The notes beneath the pieces were generated by a model. It had not been told where the DNA came from. It made no database searches and saw only the letters and a program-made list of their open reading frames with translations. A stretch of DNA of 64,000 bases from assembly GCA_030844895.1 (NCBI GenBank), contig CM061227.1:3373153-3437152 (forward strand), given 5' to 3'. Positions 42,962 through 55,275 of the stretch are shown one piece after another; the first letter of the stretch is position 1, and each line of letters begins with the position of its first letter. Source of the stretch: Ambrosia x helenae. Taxonomy: Eukaryota > Streptophyta > Magnoliopsida > Asterales > Asteraceae. Position numbers and translations under genes: made by a program.

Positions 42962-43450
42962 GGTGGGACATCCTGAGAAAAGCTGGGACTTCTGTCAAAA
43001 AGAAGGGAGATCCACCATACGACCAACAGATCTGGTTGTCTTTGGTTGGGAGAGGGGGAAACATGCTTGCGTGGATCTCACGGGGGTATCTCCTTTGGTT
43101 GGGTTAAGGGAAAACAGGGTTTGTAGCCAGACAAGCATCGAGAAAGGCGGAATCGAATAAAGTAGATAAGCATGCTAAAGCTTGTGTAGAGAACCAACAT
43201 GTCTTTATCCCTTTGGCCTTTGATACCTTTGGCTCCCTAGTGCCAGAAGCTATTCGTTTCTTGACCAGGGTCCAACGGGTCGTCCACAGCAATAGTTCAT
43301 CTCCAGGGGGCAAGGATTTGTCTTTGGTAGACTAGGGTTTGCAATTCAGAAAGGAGTGGTGGCGCAGCTAGTTGCCCGTCTACCTTCTATTGTGATGTAA
43401 CTTTCATTTTTTGTTTTAATGGAAGGAATCCTTAATTATAAAAAAAAAAA
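42962..43450 (+). mobile_element. 5'-truncated, decayed LINE, same family as 17291
   Basis: It begins in the GGGACATCCTGAGAAAAGC region (equivalent to DILRRA), has a deletion of roughly 40 bp before GGGAGATCCACCA, and continues through RPTDLVVFGW, KHACVDLTGVSPLVGL and TFGSLVPEA to TTCTATTGTGATGTAA and an A-tract. Several frameshifts interrupt the frame. No target-site duplication was recognised. Confidence 0.75.
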
Positions 43451-43946
43451 TATATAGGAGGTTTCAAGCATTAAAATATATACAGCTATTTCAAAAATGA
43501 TAATATTGTATATTTAGTAATTTTCATACGCATTCCTACACATAGTAATACGCATTCCTACACATAGTATGAATATGGATGATACAGAAACAAGCAGTAC
43601 AAGTGATAAGATGATATATAATTGTACGTGGCTTCTTGTTTTAGGTGCCGATATGTGTTTTAAGGACCACCTTCGCCTTCATTATCATGATAATTAATTT
43701 TTTATTGAATAGACATTTGACATTATTTTTCAACGGTTATGTATCTATTTTGGGAACAAATAATGCAAAAAAATTGAATATTAAAGTTATCAAACTCCCT
43801 TTTATACTATCATTTTCTAGCGTAATATTAGTGGGAAAAAAGTACATATGACATATGTGCATCAATTATCAAAATCATCAAAATAACTTTTTTGCTGAAC
43901 TCTTTCATTTAGGCAAGGCAACTGAACCAATTTAGCTGGTAATAAG

Positions 43947-44590
43947 TTGGTAATGGATGCGGACTGGATAGAAAATATTCGGACTACGGATGAGTTGCTG
44001 CAGTGGATACAGTTGTGCGAGGCTTTGTATAGGCTTGAAGTTTTAGCGGGTCAGGATTATTGGATATGGACTGCAGAGGGACAAGCTACATTTACAGTAA
44101 AGGGGACGGCTGATTTACTTATGCAGAGGTTTGATTATGGGTCAAATTTTGTTATTAAATGGGTCTCGTGGGTTCCCTTGAAGTGCTCGATAATGGCTTG
44201 GAGAGTGGAACAGAACCGTATTCCGACGAAGACAACATTAGTGCAGCGGAACATTGTTATTCAGGATATTTTATGTCCCTGGTTCCGTGCAAGAGACGAG
44301 ACAGAGATGCATATTCTGGCCGATTGTTTGATAGCTGCAAATGTTTGGGATTGTATCGGCTCTTGGTGTAGAACTCCCCCAATCTTCGCGTTTGGTATAA
44401 AAGATTTATTACAGGTGTATAAAATAGTCCAGGGATGCAAGATGAAGAAAAAAATAGTTCATGGGATCGTGATTGTTACTATGTGAGCGATATGGAAGGA
44501 AAGGAACGAGACGGTTTTTAAAGGAAAAGAGCCTAGTGTCGAACGTATTGTGTCTATGGTGAAATCGTTGTCTTTCCTTTGGGTTAAGTA
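43947..44590 (+). pseudogene. LINE zinc-binding C-terminal domain
   Basis: The frame codes for the reverse-transcriptase zinc-binding domain of plant L1-type LINEs: WIWTAEGQATFTVK, then FVIKWVSWVPLKCSIMAWR, NRIPTKTTL and CPWFRARDETEMHILADC. A TGA at 44484 replaces the Trp expected before AIWKERNETVF, and the frame then runs to TAA 44588. No reverse transcriptase core is upstream. Confidence 0.82.
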
Positions 44591-44755
44591 ATAGATAACT
44601 TATATATAGAATGATTTGTAAATTTAAATTGTTTCCTTCCCTTTCATTGCATTCAATTATATAATAACTACACAATCCCTATTTTTGGGATGATTACAAT
44701 ATTGATAAGGAAACAATTTAAATTTACAAATAATTCTATATATAAGTTATCTATT
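44590..44755. repeat. 47-bp near-perfect inverted repeat at the LINE 3' end
   Basis: Arms 44590-44636 and 44709-44755 (AATAGATAACTTATATATAG... and its reverse) differ at one position and are separated by 72 bp. The left arm starts at the last base of the LINE stop codon. A long hairpin could form in RNA or DNA. Confidence 0.88.
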
Positions 44756-44871
44756 ATTAATAGGATATATTGTGTGGAAAGATTGGAGTAACCCTATCTT
44801 CATACTAATATTCTATAATATCAAAATATAAATAGTATACTAGGTGTAAAATTATATACGTCTCGGCTGCG

Positions 44872-45060
44872 CACTACAAGAACTATTAGCATTAACGACG
44901 ACGTCGTCGCTATTGGTAAAAAAAGTGGTGCCAGCTTTCTCTTTAATTTCGGACAATTGGATTGAACAGAGATCAGATGGCTGAGGAAGAAAAGTACACG
45001 TGAGCAATAGTGACGACCCTTTAGCGACGACATATCGTCGCTATTGCTGAAAATCTCAAA
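44872..45060 (+). mobile_element. CACTA transposon terminus, second family
   Basis: CACTACAAGAACTATTAGC is followed by subterminal palindromic motifs ACGACGACGTCGTCGC and TAGCGACGACATATCGTCGC, the layout of a CACTA element's left end. The matching right end was not found. The Pro/Ser-rich ORF at 45044-45418 follows directly and may be a relic of the element's leader. Confidence 0.6.
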
Positions 45061-45773
45061 AAATAGCGCTAAAACTCCCTCGCTTTCTCTTCCTGATTCA
45101 TTTCTTTCACTTTCTTATTCCTCTCTAGTCAAGCTGCACCTATTTCCAACCTTCCCACCTTCATTCTCACCACCCACTTCATTTCAAGCACCTCCACCAC
45201 CCAAAACAACCACCTCCACCGTAAATCATCCCTCCTCCACCCCAATTCTGGCAGCCTCCACCGAATTCCGGCCACACTTTCATTTTCGGCCGCCTACACC
45301 CCATTCCGGCCACCCCCTTAAAACCGACAACCCTCTCAAGGTTCTCTTTAATTTGTTTTTTTGTGTGTGTTTTCTTTTTACTTTTTTTATTTTTTATCTA
45401 ATTTGTGTGTATATATAGGTCTTCGACGCCTCCACCGTCACCGGAGCACCACCACCTACAAAAAAAAAATACAGAGCACCACCAAAAATCGGTTATCTTT
45501 TTTTTATTTTTTTTATTTAATTTTGTATACATTTATGTTTGTATGTAAGTATATGAAAATTTAGGAAATTGTTTAGTTGTGTATATGTAGGTTTTGATAT
45601 GTGTGTATATGTATGTAGGTGTACTAAGCTATGTGGCGGTTGTGCAATTTATATGTGTTAGTATAATTGTGTAGTTGATAATTCGGTGAAATGCGTGAAT
45701 TATATAATGATTTTAAATCAGATATTTAGGAAAATATTTATAAAACAAAGATTGAAACTCACGTGGGTGTGGT

Positions 45774-46153
45774 GGGGATTGGTTTGTTTGTTTTGGCTCT
45801 TTGGCGCGAAATATTTAAGTACAACTCACAAAATGTTATATGAATAAAATATTTCAAAACCTAATAATTGGTCTCCAACCTTAATGTTCATCACATTAAT
45901 CGATTATGGAGAAAGTCACCTAGTATGGTGCATTTTGTCACACCCTCAAATTTTCACTGCAGGGGGGATTGGTTTGTTTGTTTTGGCTCTTTGGCGCGAA
46001 ATATTTAAGTACAACTCACAAAATGTTATACGAATAAAATATTTCAAAACCTAATAATTGGTCTCCAAACTTAATGTTCATCACATTAATCGATTATGGA
46101 GAAAGTCACCTAGTATGGTGCATTTTGTCACACCCTCAAATTTTCAGTGCAGG
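45774..46153 (+). repeat. 190-bp tandem duplication
   Basis: Two copies of a 190-bp unit, GGGGATTGGTTTGTTTGTTT to TTCACTGCAGG, lie head to tail and differ at only a few positions. The unit ends with TGTCACACCCTCAAATTTTC, which looks like a gypsy LTR start, and only the second copy continues into the rest of that sequence. Confidence 0.92.
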
Positions 46154-47540
46154 GTTTATACTGCGAGGCGCGTGACATACCAGGATCCCATAGTCATAAG
46201 TCATAAGAACGACTCTAAATGCTCAAACCATTTAATTCGTTTTAAAAAAATATGATTTAACGTTTATTCAAAAGTTTAAATAAGTTGCAGAAGCGTAAAC
46301 CAAACAGAATTGTTTTAAGTTCATGCACAAAACAACGCGCCCAAATGCATAAGCCAATATTAATAAATAAAGCATAAGTTTATTAGTGTTCAATATCCTA
46401 TAACATAATAATGCATGACCTACAGTGCTTCGAACCTAGCGACCTGCAAAAGCATGCTAGCGCGTGTCAACATAAAGTTGGTGAGTTCACAAAGTAAAGT
46501 AAGTAAAAGTGTAGGTTTCCCAAACCAAGAACAACAGTTAGGTTTCCCAAACCCAAAAATAGTAATCAACAACCACTAATTCATCGCATGCTAGGGGTAG
46601 CTAACCCACTCATGATAGCTAAACACAGGCATACCGAACTGCTAAACAACAAGCTCTCACAACAGTAAGCAAAGTGTCTTTCATCATTGCCTATCAACAA
46701 TGATAATAAATGTTAAGTTATAATTCACACACGTGCTCCCAGCACGATGTGAGGTTTGTGAGACCTAATAGCGCTATCAACTAATAACCCGCTTGCCAAC
46801 CCGGCAACTCATTCGGTATAAAGAAGGACTTCAATGATAGAGTATGGTTTAGTTCATCAAGGACAAAGACATGAATTAGTAAAATCCGATTCACCCTGTG
46901 AATTAAAGCACCCCAAAACCCGGGATGTAAAAGTAGTCCCAAACCGAACTAGAAAAAGTTTAGAAACTTCTCTCAAACCTGAGACGCATGCTTTTGAGAA
47001 AAGAGTAGGGAAACTTACCTTAGGTTGCAAGATAAATCCAAACTTCAAAATAAGGACGTGCTACCGACTCCCTATTATATGTGCCACTATGTGAGTACGT
47101 GTGTATACACGATACACCACATAACTCGTTTGTCCATGATGTTAATTTATGCAAAAACGTTTAAGTGACACCTATTGTGACTACATGCGCAAGTAAACCC
47201 TACGAACCCGTTGGTGAATGTTATGTTTATTATCAATCGTACGCGTCGTTTACACCTCATATAAGTGTACATGAAAGATTAAGTCAAAATCAAGTCATAC
47301 GAGATTCCAAAGCACTTCACAATCAAGAACCGAACACCTTCCAATCCTCCCGGATGATATTGTTGAGCTTTATCAGGTGTTAGAGGGTTTATTTTACGTA
47401 TGGGGGCTGTTATGGACGATTAGGGTTGTGATTATGAGAAGCATGGGGCTTAAGGTTGCTTAAATAGGCGATTTAAGTCGGTTTCACGCACTGGGCTTGC
47501 CGAACGGACGTTAGCACTCCAAACTTTCAACTTATTTGCT
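46154..47540. other. probable decayed gypsy LTR, no gene
   Basis: The sequence after TGTCACACCCTCAA resembles in layout the LTR at 52344 (GTGAGTTCACAAAGTAAAG, then short genic-looking but broken frames). I found neither its other end nor a target-site duplication. The short ORFs at 46834-47383 have no recognisable domain. Confidence 0.35.
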
Positions 47541-47544
47541 TTTA

Positions 47545-47677
47545 TCACTCCCAAACTAACTGAGGTCTAACCTGGTTAGTGTTCGTGACCAAAATGTAAA
47601 AACCTAAACTTAAGGGACCCTTTTGAAACTTATTATTATTATTATTATTATATAAAGCAAAACACAAACATAGGTCT

Positions 47678-47735
<58 letters not shown>

Positions 47736-48640
47736 ACCTGCACCACCACACACATCGCCGCTGCACCACCACACTCACCGTCAACAGAACGACCACCACC
47801 TTCTCCGGTCGACCTCCGGTCATCTGAACAGAGAGAGATAGAAGAGAAAGAGTTCACGTAGAGAGAGAAAATTGGAAGAGAGGGAGAGCTCTGGTTGACC
47901 TCCGGTCATCTTCTCCGACTATCCATCTTCTCCAGTTATCCCTTCAGACCGGTCACCACCTCCGGCCAGTTCTTCTTTGGTCGACCACCCCTTCCTCCCT
48001 GTAACCTTCTCCTCCCATCGTCTTTATCTTCGGTAACGGGTTATGGAAGTCGACCGTCCCCTAAGAGCTAGAAGTCCAAACGTTGTTCAATTGAATAGTT
48101 GTAAACTGGCCCAAATCTAGGGCTTAAATAGTTGTCAAGTGGCCAGAGCTTCGCCGGTCGTCTTTATCCCTGTAACCTGCTCCCAGCTTTCCTTTAAATA
48201 GTTGTCAAATGGCCCAAATCTAGGGCTTAAATAGTTGTCAAGTGGCCGGAGGGGTGTGGCCGGAGCTTCGCCGGAGATGGTGGCCGAAGGTCCTCTCTGC
48301 ATCTCCCTCTTTTTATTAAAACAATGTATGTGGGTGTGTTGATGGATGGAGGCAGTGGTTGGGGATGGCGGTGGAGGCGGTGGGGGGTGGGGGGAGGGGG
48401 ATTTATAATAATAATAATAAAAAGTTTCAAAAAGGTGCTTTAAGTTTACGTTTTTACATTTGTGCCACGTACATTGTCCATTAAGTTTAGGTTTTTACAT
48501 TTTGGCCATGAAAACTAACCAAGTTAGACCACCGTTGGTTTTGGGGTGATGGAACAAAGTTGGGAGTCCTATTGGCCAAAGTGAAAGTTAGGAGTGATAT
48601 CCGCCAACAGGCGATAGTTGGGAGTATTTAAATCCATTTT
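47545..48640. mobile_element. TIR (Mutator-like or fold-back) element with GA microsatellite
   Basis: The left arm TCTAACCTGGTTAGTGTTCG with AAATGTAAAAACCTAAACTT and CCCTTTTGAAACTTATTATT recurs in inverted form at the right (about 48410-48535: AAACTTTTTATTATT, AAATGTAAAAACCTAAACTT, TCTAACTTGGTTAG). The arms are imperfect and of unequal length. The core is GC-richer with CCGGTCGACC, CTTCGCCGGTCG and a partly duplicated AAATAGTTGTCAAGTGGCC block. No 9-bp duplication was recognised. Confidence 0.5.
47682..47733. repeat. (GA)n microsatellite
   Basis: About 26 GA dinucleotides inside the TIR element. Both minus-strand SLSLSL ORFs here are artefacts of it. Confidence 0.95.
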
Positions 48641-48695
48641 CCCTTTTTATATGAATAGTTGAAACATACATATTGTGATCTTAATTATATGAATA

Positions 48696-49714
48696 CTAGC
48701 TGATTACCCCGGGAGGGTCCCGGGGTTGAAAAATCTTATTTTACGTGATAACCTATTGCAAATGGCTCAAGTTAACTAACCACAAAATTTCTCAATCATT
48801 GCATATTCATAGTATTCTAATCAGTAATAACTCATATTCCCTAATCTAAAACCTAATCAATAATCATCTAAAGAATCACTTATGTAAGCTACAACTATTC
48901 AAAAACTCATCACATCTCTTTAATTTCTCACATTCTAATGGCTCTTATAATTCCTAACCTAATCAACTAAACAAACACTTAAGTTGGAAGTTGTAACCAT
49001 TGCATCTCATTATGCCACGTGGCATAATCAAGAGATGGTTGAGACCACCATTGAACGCCACGTCAGCAACTATCAATTCATCCTGAGAGCGTCCCGGGGT
49101 TGAAAAATATAACCATTCTAATAATACTAATACTAATAGTAATAATTATTACTCTTGTAATTAAATAAATAAAAAAATAACCTTGCTATAAGGTGACACC
49201 ATGTGTTGCAGTGTTGCGCGATTCTTTCTCCTGCCTTCTCTTGATGAAGTATACCTAGTAAAATTCCAATGATAACATCGTAGATAAGAATCTGGTTTAA
49301 AAGAAAAAAACATGACTAATGAATAACATGAACACTTTGTGTGTTTTTTTCCTGTATGAACGAAACCTCACAAAAAATAGTCGATTTTTTCTCCGTTTTT
49401 TATATAGCACTATGGTACTCGTTGGAAAGATAATAAAACGCTCGTTAATTTGGTGTAATTTTTTCTTTAAAAAATCTCGTATACAAAAGATATAAACGTT
49501 TAAAAATTATGGGAGAAAACATAAGAGAGAAAATTTTAAATTTATTTTTAAATTATTTTTTCCTAAAATAACTCAATTTAATTAAAAAAAAGAAATAATT
49601 CAAAAAAACTAAAATCTTTCAATTATGATGCCATGTGGCAGTTTCATGGAGAGGTTGAAGGCATAATTGCACGCCACGTCAGCAATGTTCAATTCTTTTA
49701 TATATATTAATAGA
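48696..49714 (-). mobile_element. Helitron with both ends, composite interior
   Basis: On the minus strand it starts TCTATTAATATATATAAAAG and ends with a perfect hairpin, CCCCGGGA-3 nt-TCCCGGGG (48707-48725), seven bases before CTAG. The flanks are A (48695) and T (49715). Internally a second GAGCGTCCCGGGGTTGAAAAA at about 49085, and two versions of ATGCCAYGTGGCA...GCACGCCACGTCAGCAA, show that two related Helitrons are joined head to tail, the outer one lacking its own start. The 49320-49520 block is shared with the copies at 7675 and 13625. No Rep/helicase. Confidence 0.75.
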
Positions 49715-51060
49715 TAATAGATTGTTTAATGTTAAAAACCCCAACTAGCTAGCTTATATAAAAAATGATAATATTTACATGTGAATGGGGCCTTTTGAAA
49801 ACGAGCAAGAATGGCATTTTGCACGAAGAGCTGGCCCTATTTTATTTTTTTCTAGCACATGATCACAACCTTCATTTGCAGCTTTATGTACCGATCATAC
49901 ATGCTACTTATATGTATATGTATGTGTGTATATATGTATATATAATTTGTAGTCACTATCAAATTATCTTTATTGGTAAAATATACATTAGTTTACAAAA
50001 TGTTTGTAGAAAAATACGAAAAGCGAATCCTACAAAATATTTGTGTATCTAGGACTAAAGAATTATGTCTCCATCCATGTCTTTGTCTACGACGTGGAGG
50101 GAGTGATTCCTGGGTATCATACGTAGCCATCCTCTTTATCGCCCGTTTTTTTCCTTTCTTATTTACTATCATTTTTAATTTATACATATAATAGTATAAT
50201 ACATAGTTACACACGCTATATACAATACAAATTGTTAATACAGTAAAACAAACTATTAAATAAAGTGAACTATTAGCTTGATAAAGCACCTTGTTTAATT
50301 AAGTTTCATTGAGTAAATAAGATTTTATTGTGTTTCTTCCAATCCCTATTATAATAAACGCTAGTACTAGCTAAAAGATTTAAGCTTCTTCAATCAAACA
50401 AAACTTTTTATTGAGTATGAGTTTTTTCTTAAACCTTGAAGCTAGAAGCTCATAAAAGCTCCTTATCAAACATACCCTTAATTTGCAACTAAAAATGTTG
50501 ATAACCGATCCAATAATTAATACATGGTGGAGTTTGTATTATTATTTTTATGTTTCTTTGTAAACAAGGTCATTATCATTACGTTGGAACGTACGGGATA
50601 ATTAACCCATACCATATGTTTAAATGTTTATACATTTGAATCTTTTATTTTTATATTGGCCATTATAGGAGATAATTACTTCAACATGTTAAGTCTTTCT
50701 TACATCACTCACATTAGAGTATCATCTCCAAATTTGGAATATTTCTCACTTTTCTTCTTCAGTCGAATCTCCATTTTGCATCTTTGAAATATAAAACTTT
50801 TGCTATAGAGATTCACATATATCCAAAATTTAAAGATTGTATCTTAAGGATGGACAAAAGTAAAGCGGAGCGAAAGAAAACAATAACAAGAATATAATTC
50901 TTAAAGAAAGTTCATTAATTTCTGAATGATTAATACGATACAAAAGGAGCCCTTATATAGGGGTTTTCTAAATTTTACAGGCATTGCTAAAATCCTCAAA
51001 AATACAAATTGACTGAAACAAATTAAAATTAAGAAAATTAAAAAAGGCATAAATTATGCT
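49715..51060. other. region without a supported gene
   Basis: Short ORFs only (for example 49765-50289), with no domain. AT-rich; no ends of elements could be placed. Confidence 0.4.
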
Positions 51061-51065
51061 AATCA

Positions 51066-51248
51066 TGTTGTAAAACAAGCCTAATAGCTAAACAATACAA
51101 CTATATATGAGGGAGAAAGATGTTTATATTATTGATAGGTGTGTTTACAATGAGATACAAAAAGTTCTATATATATGAGAAGAAAACTTGGAGAAGAAGC
51201 TTAATCTATATTAGGTATTGATAACCACAATAATATATATTTATAACA
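51066..51248 (-). repeat. probable copia 3' LTR with polypurine tract
   Basis: On the minus strand ACCAAGGGGGAG (51249-51258) is a polypurine tract directly followed by TGTTATAAATATATATTATT, an LTR start. The left edge is set at a TACAACA end but is uncertain. Confidence 0.5.
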
Positions 51249-52343
51249 CTCCCCCTTGGTTATCAATTTAATACGCTTTTAGATTCTGCCTCGTTAAAAA
51301 CCTTGTCAGGAAAACCCAGTGGGACAAAACCATAGCTAAGGGAAAAAGAGTGCAACGCGTATTGTCTCCCCCTGATGATGTTGCCTCGTTAAAAACCTTA
51401 CTAAGAAAACCCAATGAGATAAAACTCAGTGAAGAGAAAAAGAGTGCAACTTGTATAATGCCCCCCTCATTTGAACATCTATTTTCTAAGTGACTGGTGT
51501 GGATCTCCGTATAGCTCCAAACTTTTGTAATTAATGATTCGTTGCTTGATTCCTTGACATGCAATCTTTTATAATGAGCAATGTAGTGTGTTCTTCATAT
51601 GAGACTTCTAGTGCCTCCTCTCGTGAGCAAATACCATAACATCCATAACTATGTTGTGCTACATTCCCTGCATCTATAAGACTAGCCCAACTTGTTTTCA
51701 TGGGTTAGTAAAATATAATTTCATATCCTACGTACCTTTGATGTAACAAAATAGTTCTAATAACCCCATCCCAATGCCTTTTTGCTTTACACATACTAAC
51801 CATGACAATAAGTTCAAATAAAAAAATATTATAATCATGCATAGATAGAAAGAAATATGTTGATGCACATATGCATTTAACTAATGACACTTCTAGACTG
51901 AGAATCTCTACTTTGATAAGAGATGAAAAGAGTCATTTTCTATATAAAATAATTGGACAACCTTCAATGTATATTAAGTATGAGCTTTGTCCATTGTAAA
52001 ATGTCACAGCATTTCTATAAATACTTTGATGGATTGATAAACATATCATTACACATATACTCGAACTGCAGGGTCGAGCAATAATTAAACTGTGTCAAGG
52101 ACTTTCAAAAATTCACTCCTTAAAAGTTCTACAGAGTCTCTCGATGATGCCTACGCATTATCACGTAAACTGCGATTATATAGTGAACTTTTAAGAGAGA
52201 ACTTATGTCAAAAGATAGATAATATTATAAGCCTATATTCCTCTTTGTAGGAATACTTCATGAGTTGTACAACACTCAACTCAACTATTTTAGTCCATAT
52301 TTATTTTGTTAACTTTACAAAATACTTGATATCGATGCATTAG

Positions 52344-54155
52344 TGTAACACCCCAACCGATGGCAGAATCATCGAGATGTCACGTAGTGACGATTGTTCA
52401 AAAGCACATGGTATTAAAATGTAAATATTATTGTATAAATTAAATTGTCTTACATGGATGAAATGGGAAAAATACAAAAGTCTGAACAAAACATGAAATT
52501 TGAAATAAATTATTAAAAGCAAGCACTAAAATCCAATGCTATGGAACTAAGATCAAACTGTACCTAAAACATGTACAAAATAAGTTTTGTCAACATATGA
52601 AATGTTGGTGAGCATTCCTAGTTTTAATATATATAGTAAGTTGGAAAATGTTATACAATTCAAGTGCAAAGCTACAGTGCATTTATGTAAACTATGTATC
52701 ATACAAATGAGCGTAATCAATCCTGTGACTGTATAAATGTACTAGAATGAACGGCGGTGTACTTATCCAATAAATGGATAATAACTTAACAATGACCATG
52801 GATTCTCCGATGAAAAAGGGGGAGAATCACCTAGGTGGGTTGTCAATCCAATAGCGCTATCCAATGTTAAGGTCGGATTGTACATGGTTAATGATTTCAC
52901 TAAGTACAAATGTATTCTACATGTAATATCTAAGCATAAAGCACGTATGTAAGCAAATGCACAATGTACTAGAATTATATTGTAAAAATGTGAACTTGTA
53001 TGTGTATTTTGTATAAATGTACATGTAACACCCCAAAAGTGAATAAAGACAAAAAGGGGGTAGGAAATACTCACTTTCGCCAAATAACTAGATGACTAAG
53101 CGAGCGTGAAAATGCGAGCAATCCAAAGACTCAACAACGAAACTAGTCCAATTTAGAAGAAAGGAAACTGAATAAGAAAAATATCCAGCTTCCATTTCGC
53201 CAATTACGAGAGCTTATAATCAAAGCTTCAAATGTAGAAGTAATATACTATAGAAGAAAGGTATGAGGGAGAGTTTAATCGAATTGAAACAATCAATTTA
53301 GAGGTGCCAAGTGTAATGGGTCATAGGTGGGGTTTTATACTATTTTGGATTCAATTAGGCTTTAAAATTGGTCAACACAATAAAGTAAGGTTTTAAGATA
53401 AATTGACTATTTGACTAGAACTTTGACTAGGATTTTGACTGAGACTTTGACTAGGACTTTGACTAGGATTTTGACTGAGACTTTGACTATTTGACTGTCT
53501 CAGCGGACCGCGAGGGCTAAAAAAAATAATTTTTCTAATTTAATCAATTTTAAGTTCTAGACTTGTTTCCTTCTGTTTCTAAGTTGTTTTAGGACCGAAA
53601 TATAAGGGCTTTGAGTATCAAGGTCTGAAACATACGTGCTCGGGTGTAGATGTGAGTATAAAATGTGCATACTTTTACTTATAAAAATTATAAGTTTTAT
53701 TAAATTGTGAATTTTGGTCCTATTAAAATACGAGGGTTAAAAATGAAAATTTTGAAATAGTTGAGGAACCAATTATGCACATTTATGAAAAGTGAAGGGT
53801 GCGGGTTGTCACAGTCTCCCCTACTTTAGAAAATTTCGCCCGAAATTACTTTCAAGTGAAGGTTTCCATGAAACAAAAGACATTTGTAGAAAGACAAGTA
53901 GATTTTAAGAAATGCATCTGCCATGATTTGACAAAGTTTGAAGTGGTTGTTTAATACCCAAAATAAAAGTTTGAAAACCCTTAAAGTTTGACCCAATGTT
54001 AGAGAATTAAGTGTTTATAATGAGCAAGGTTTGGGAAAAGTATGTAAGTGGTGAGAGCAACGTCACTAATGAAACAGTGTCCTCTACTTTAGAAAGGTTT
54101 TTGACTGAACTTAATTAAGGACATTTATGAAAGGTGAAGGGTGCAGGTTGTCACA
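52344..54155. mobile_element. solo gypsy-type LTR nested in the copia remnant
   Basis: It begins TGTAACACCCC and ends GGGTGCAGGTTGTCACA. Both sides carry CATTAG (52338-52343 and 54156-54161), a 6-bp match that I take as the target-site duplication. No primer site or coding region is inside. The end motif CATTTATGAAARGTGAAGGG with TGCRGGTTGTCACA is also present at about 53781-53812, followed by CTCCCCTACTTTAGAAA, which is echoed near 54083. The right third was thus partly duplicated. Orientation is undecided. Confidence 0.68.
53402..53505. repeat. 12-bp minisatellite TTTGACTAGGAC
   Basis: About eight degenerate tandem units of TTTGACTAGGAC/TTTGACTGAGAC lie inside the gypsy-type LTR. Confidence 0.85.
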
Positions 54156-54159
54156 CATT

Positions 54160-55260
54160 AGGCATCATCAATCCATCAAGGACATTTTCCATCTTGACCA
54201 ATTAATGCCAGTGCATTTACTCTTTAAGAGCTTTGGTACATGAAATTTATCATATAGTAAATCAATTAGAAAAATCAATTTCATCCATTTGTCCAATCTA
54301 TATTGTACTGTTGTTATACATTGAAGTATCATAATCACCGGGTTTAGTTTATTACCTGTAGTGTATCGGTGCACAATAATTACATCCTACGATGTTTCAT
54401 ATTACCTTTTAAGCACTTGTTTGCTTTAGGATACTCATGAGGAGTTCCACATATATTTAATTCAATCATATAACAAACATAATGTATTCAGAATTGAATT
54501 ATTCCGATCATAATGTTCTCGAGAACTTACGTTACAAGATATTTATTAGACACATTTCAATTCTCTCTTTGCATTACCAGACTAATAACATAATGAAAAA
54601 TCATTGTATCCACCACTGGAGAATGCGTCTCCTCATAATCAATTATGGGTCTTTGCGAAATTCTTGTGCCACCAATTTTACCTTATATAATTTTCTTTTC
54701 AAATGTTGATTTGCACAGAAGACCTTTTCGTATTGATATGTTTTACTACTTCTGTTGTCTGGACTACTGGTCCAAGGACTTTCCATTTCAATAGAGAATT
54801 CAACTCGACCTCATTTGCGTCTTTCCATTTTGGCCAATCATTTCTTTGTATTCCTTCATAGGCAGATCTTACATTTTGATCCTCATTTCAAGCGCTACCT
54901 TACATAAAAATTTTAACGACGTCGATTTTATTTTGATTCCATACATTTGGTAGACATGATACTATATAACGAGATCTCTTTATTTTCAGGTACCTGAGGT
55001 TCTTCTGGAACCATCATGTCTAATGTCTCTTCATGAGACTTTTTTACTATAACCTCGACTTGACCATCTTTCTTACTTGCTCCAATTTCTCGAGGATTTT
55101 TATTCTTTGGAATCGACTAGTCTACCACGCTTCAGGCGTGCAGTAGGCTTATTGCCATTATATGATTGTCCTTCCCAGACACTCATCTTAAATGGAGCAT
55201 TAGCAATTGGTATTGCAAGGCATATGTCTTACCAATTGTGCCGGAGAGATTTGCTTTGAA
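54160..55260 (-). pseudogene. copia pol remnant (integrase tail to reverse transcriptase start)
   Basis: On the minus strand the decayed frames read YNGNKPTARLKRGR near 55150, then RNDWPKWKDANEVELNSL and KVLGPVVQTTEV near 54750-54850. These equal the linker and N-terminal reverse transcriptase segment of plant copia elements. Past 54710 only traces remain (YKVKLVAQEF). Many stops and frameshifts. Confidence 0.75.
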
Positions 55261-55275
55261 TTCGTTCATCAAGTT

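Larger units (their letters stand above)
51249..55275 (-). mobile_element. copia retrotransposon remnant, minus strand, interrupted
   Basis: The minus strand shows, from high to low coordinates, a decayed pol, then non-coding sequence with the twice-present GTTTTTAACGAGGCA and GGGTTTTCCTGACAAGG blocks typical of copia 3' leaders, then the polypurine tract and LTR. The 5' LTR, gag and integrase core are missing on the right. A 1.8-kb LTR element is inserted at 52344-54155. Confidence 0.65.

Noticed and set aside
45044..45418. Pro/Ser/Thr-rich ORF of 124 codons
   Set aside because: It lies directly behind a CACTA terminus, is low-complexity, and has no signal, domain or splice partner that I can support.
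47545..47857. Two minus-strand ORFs with SLSLSLSL runs
   Set aside because: They are translations of the GA microsatellite.
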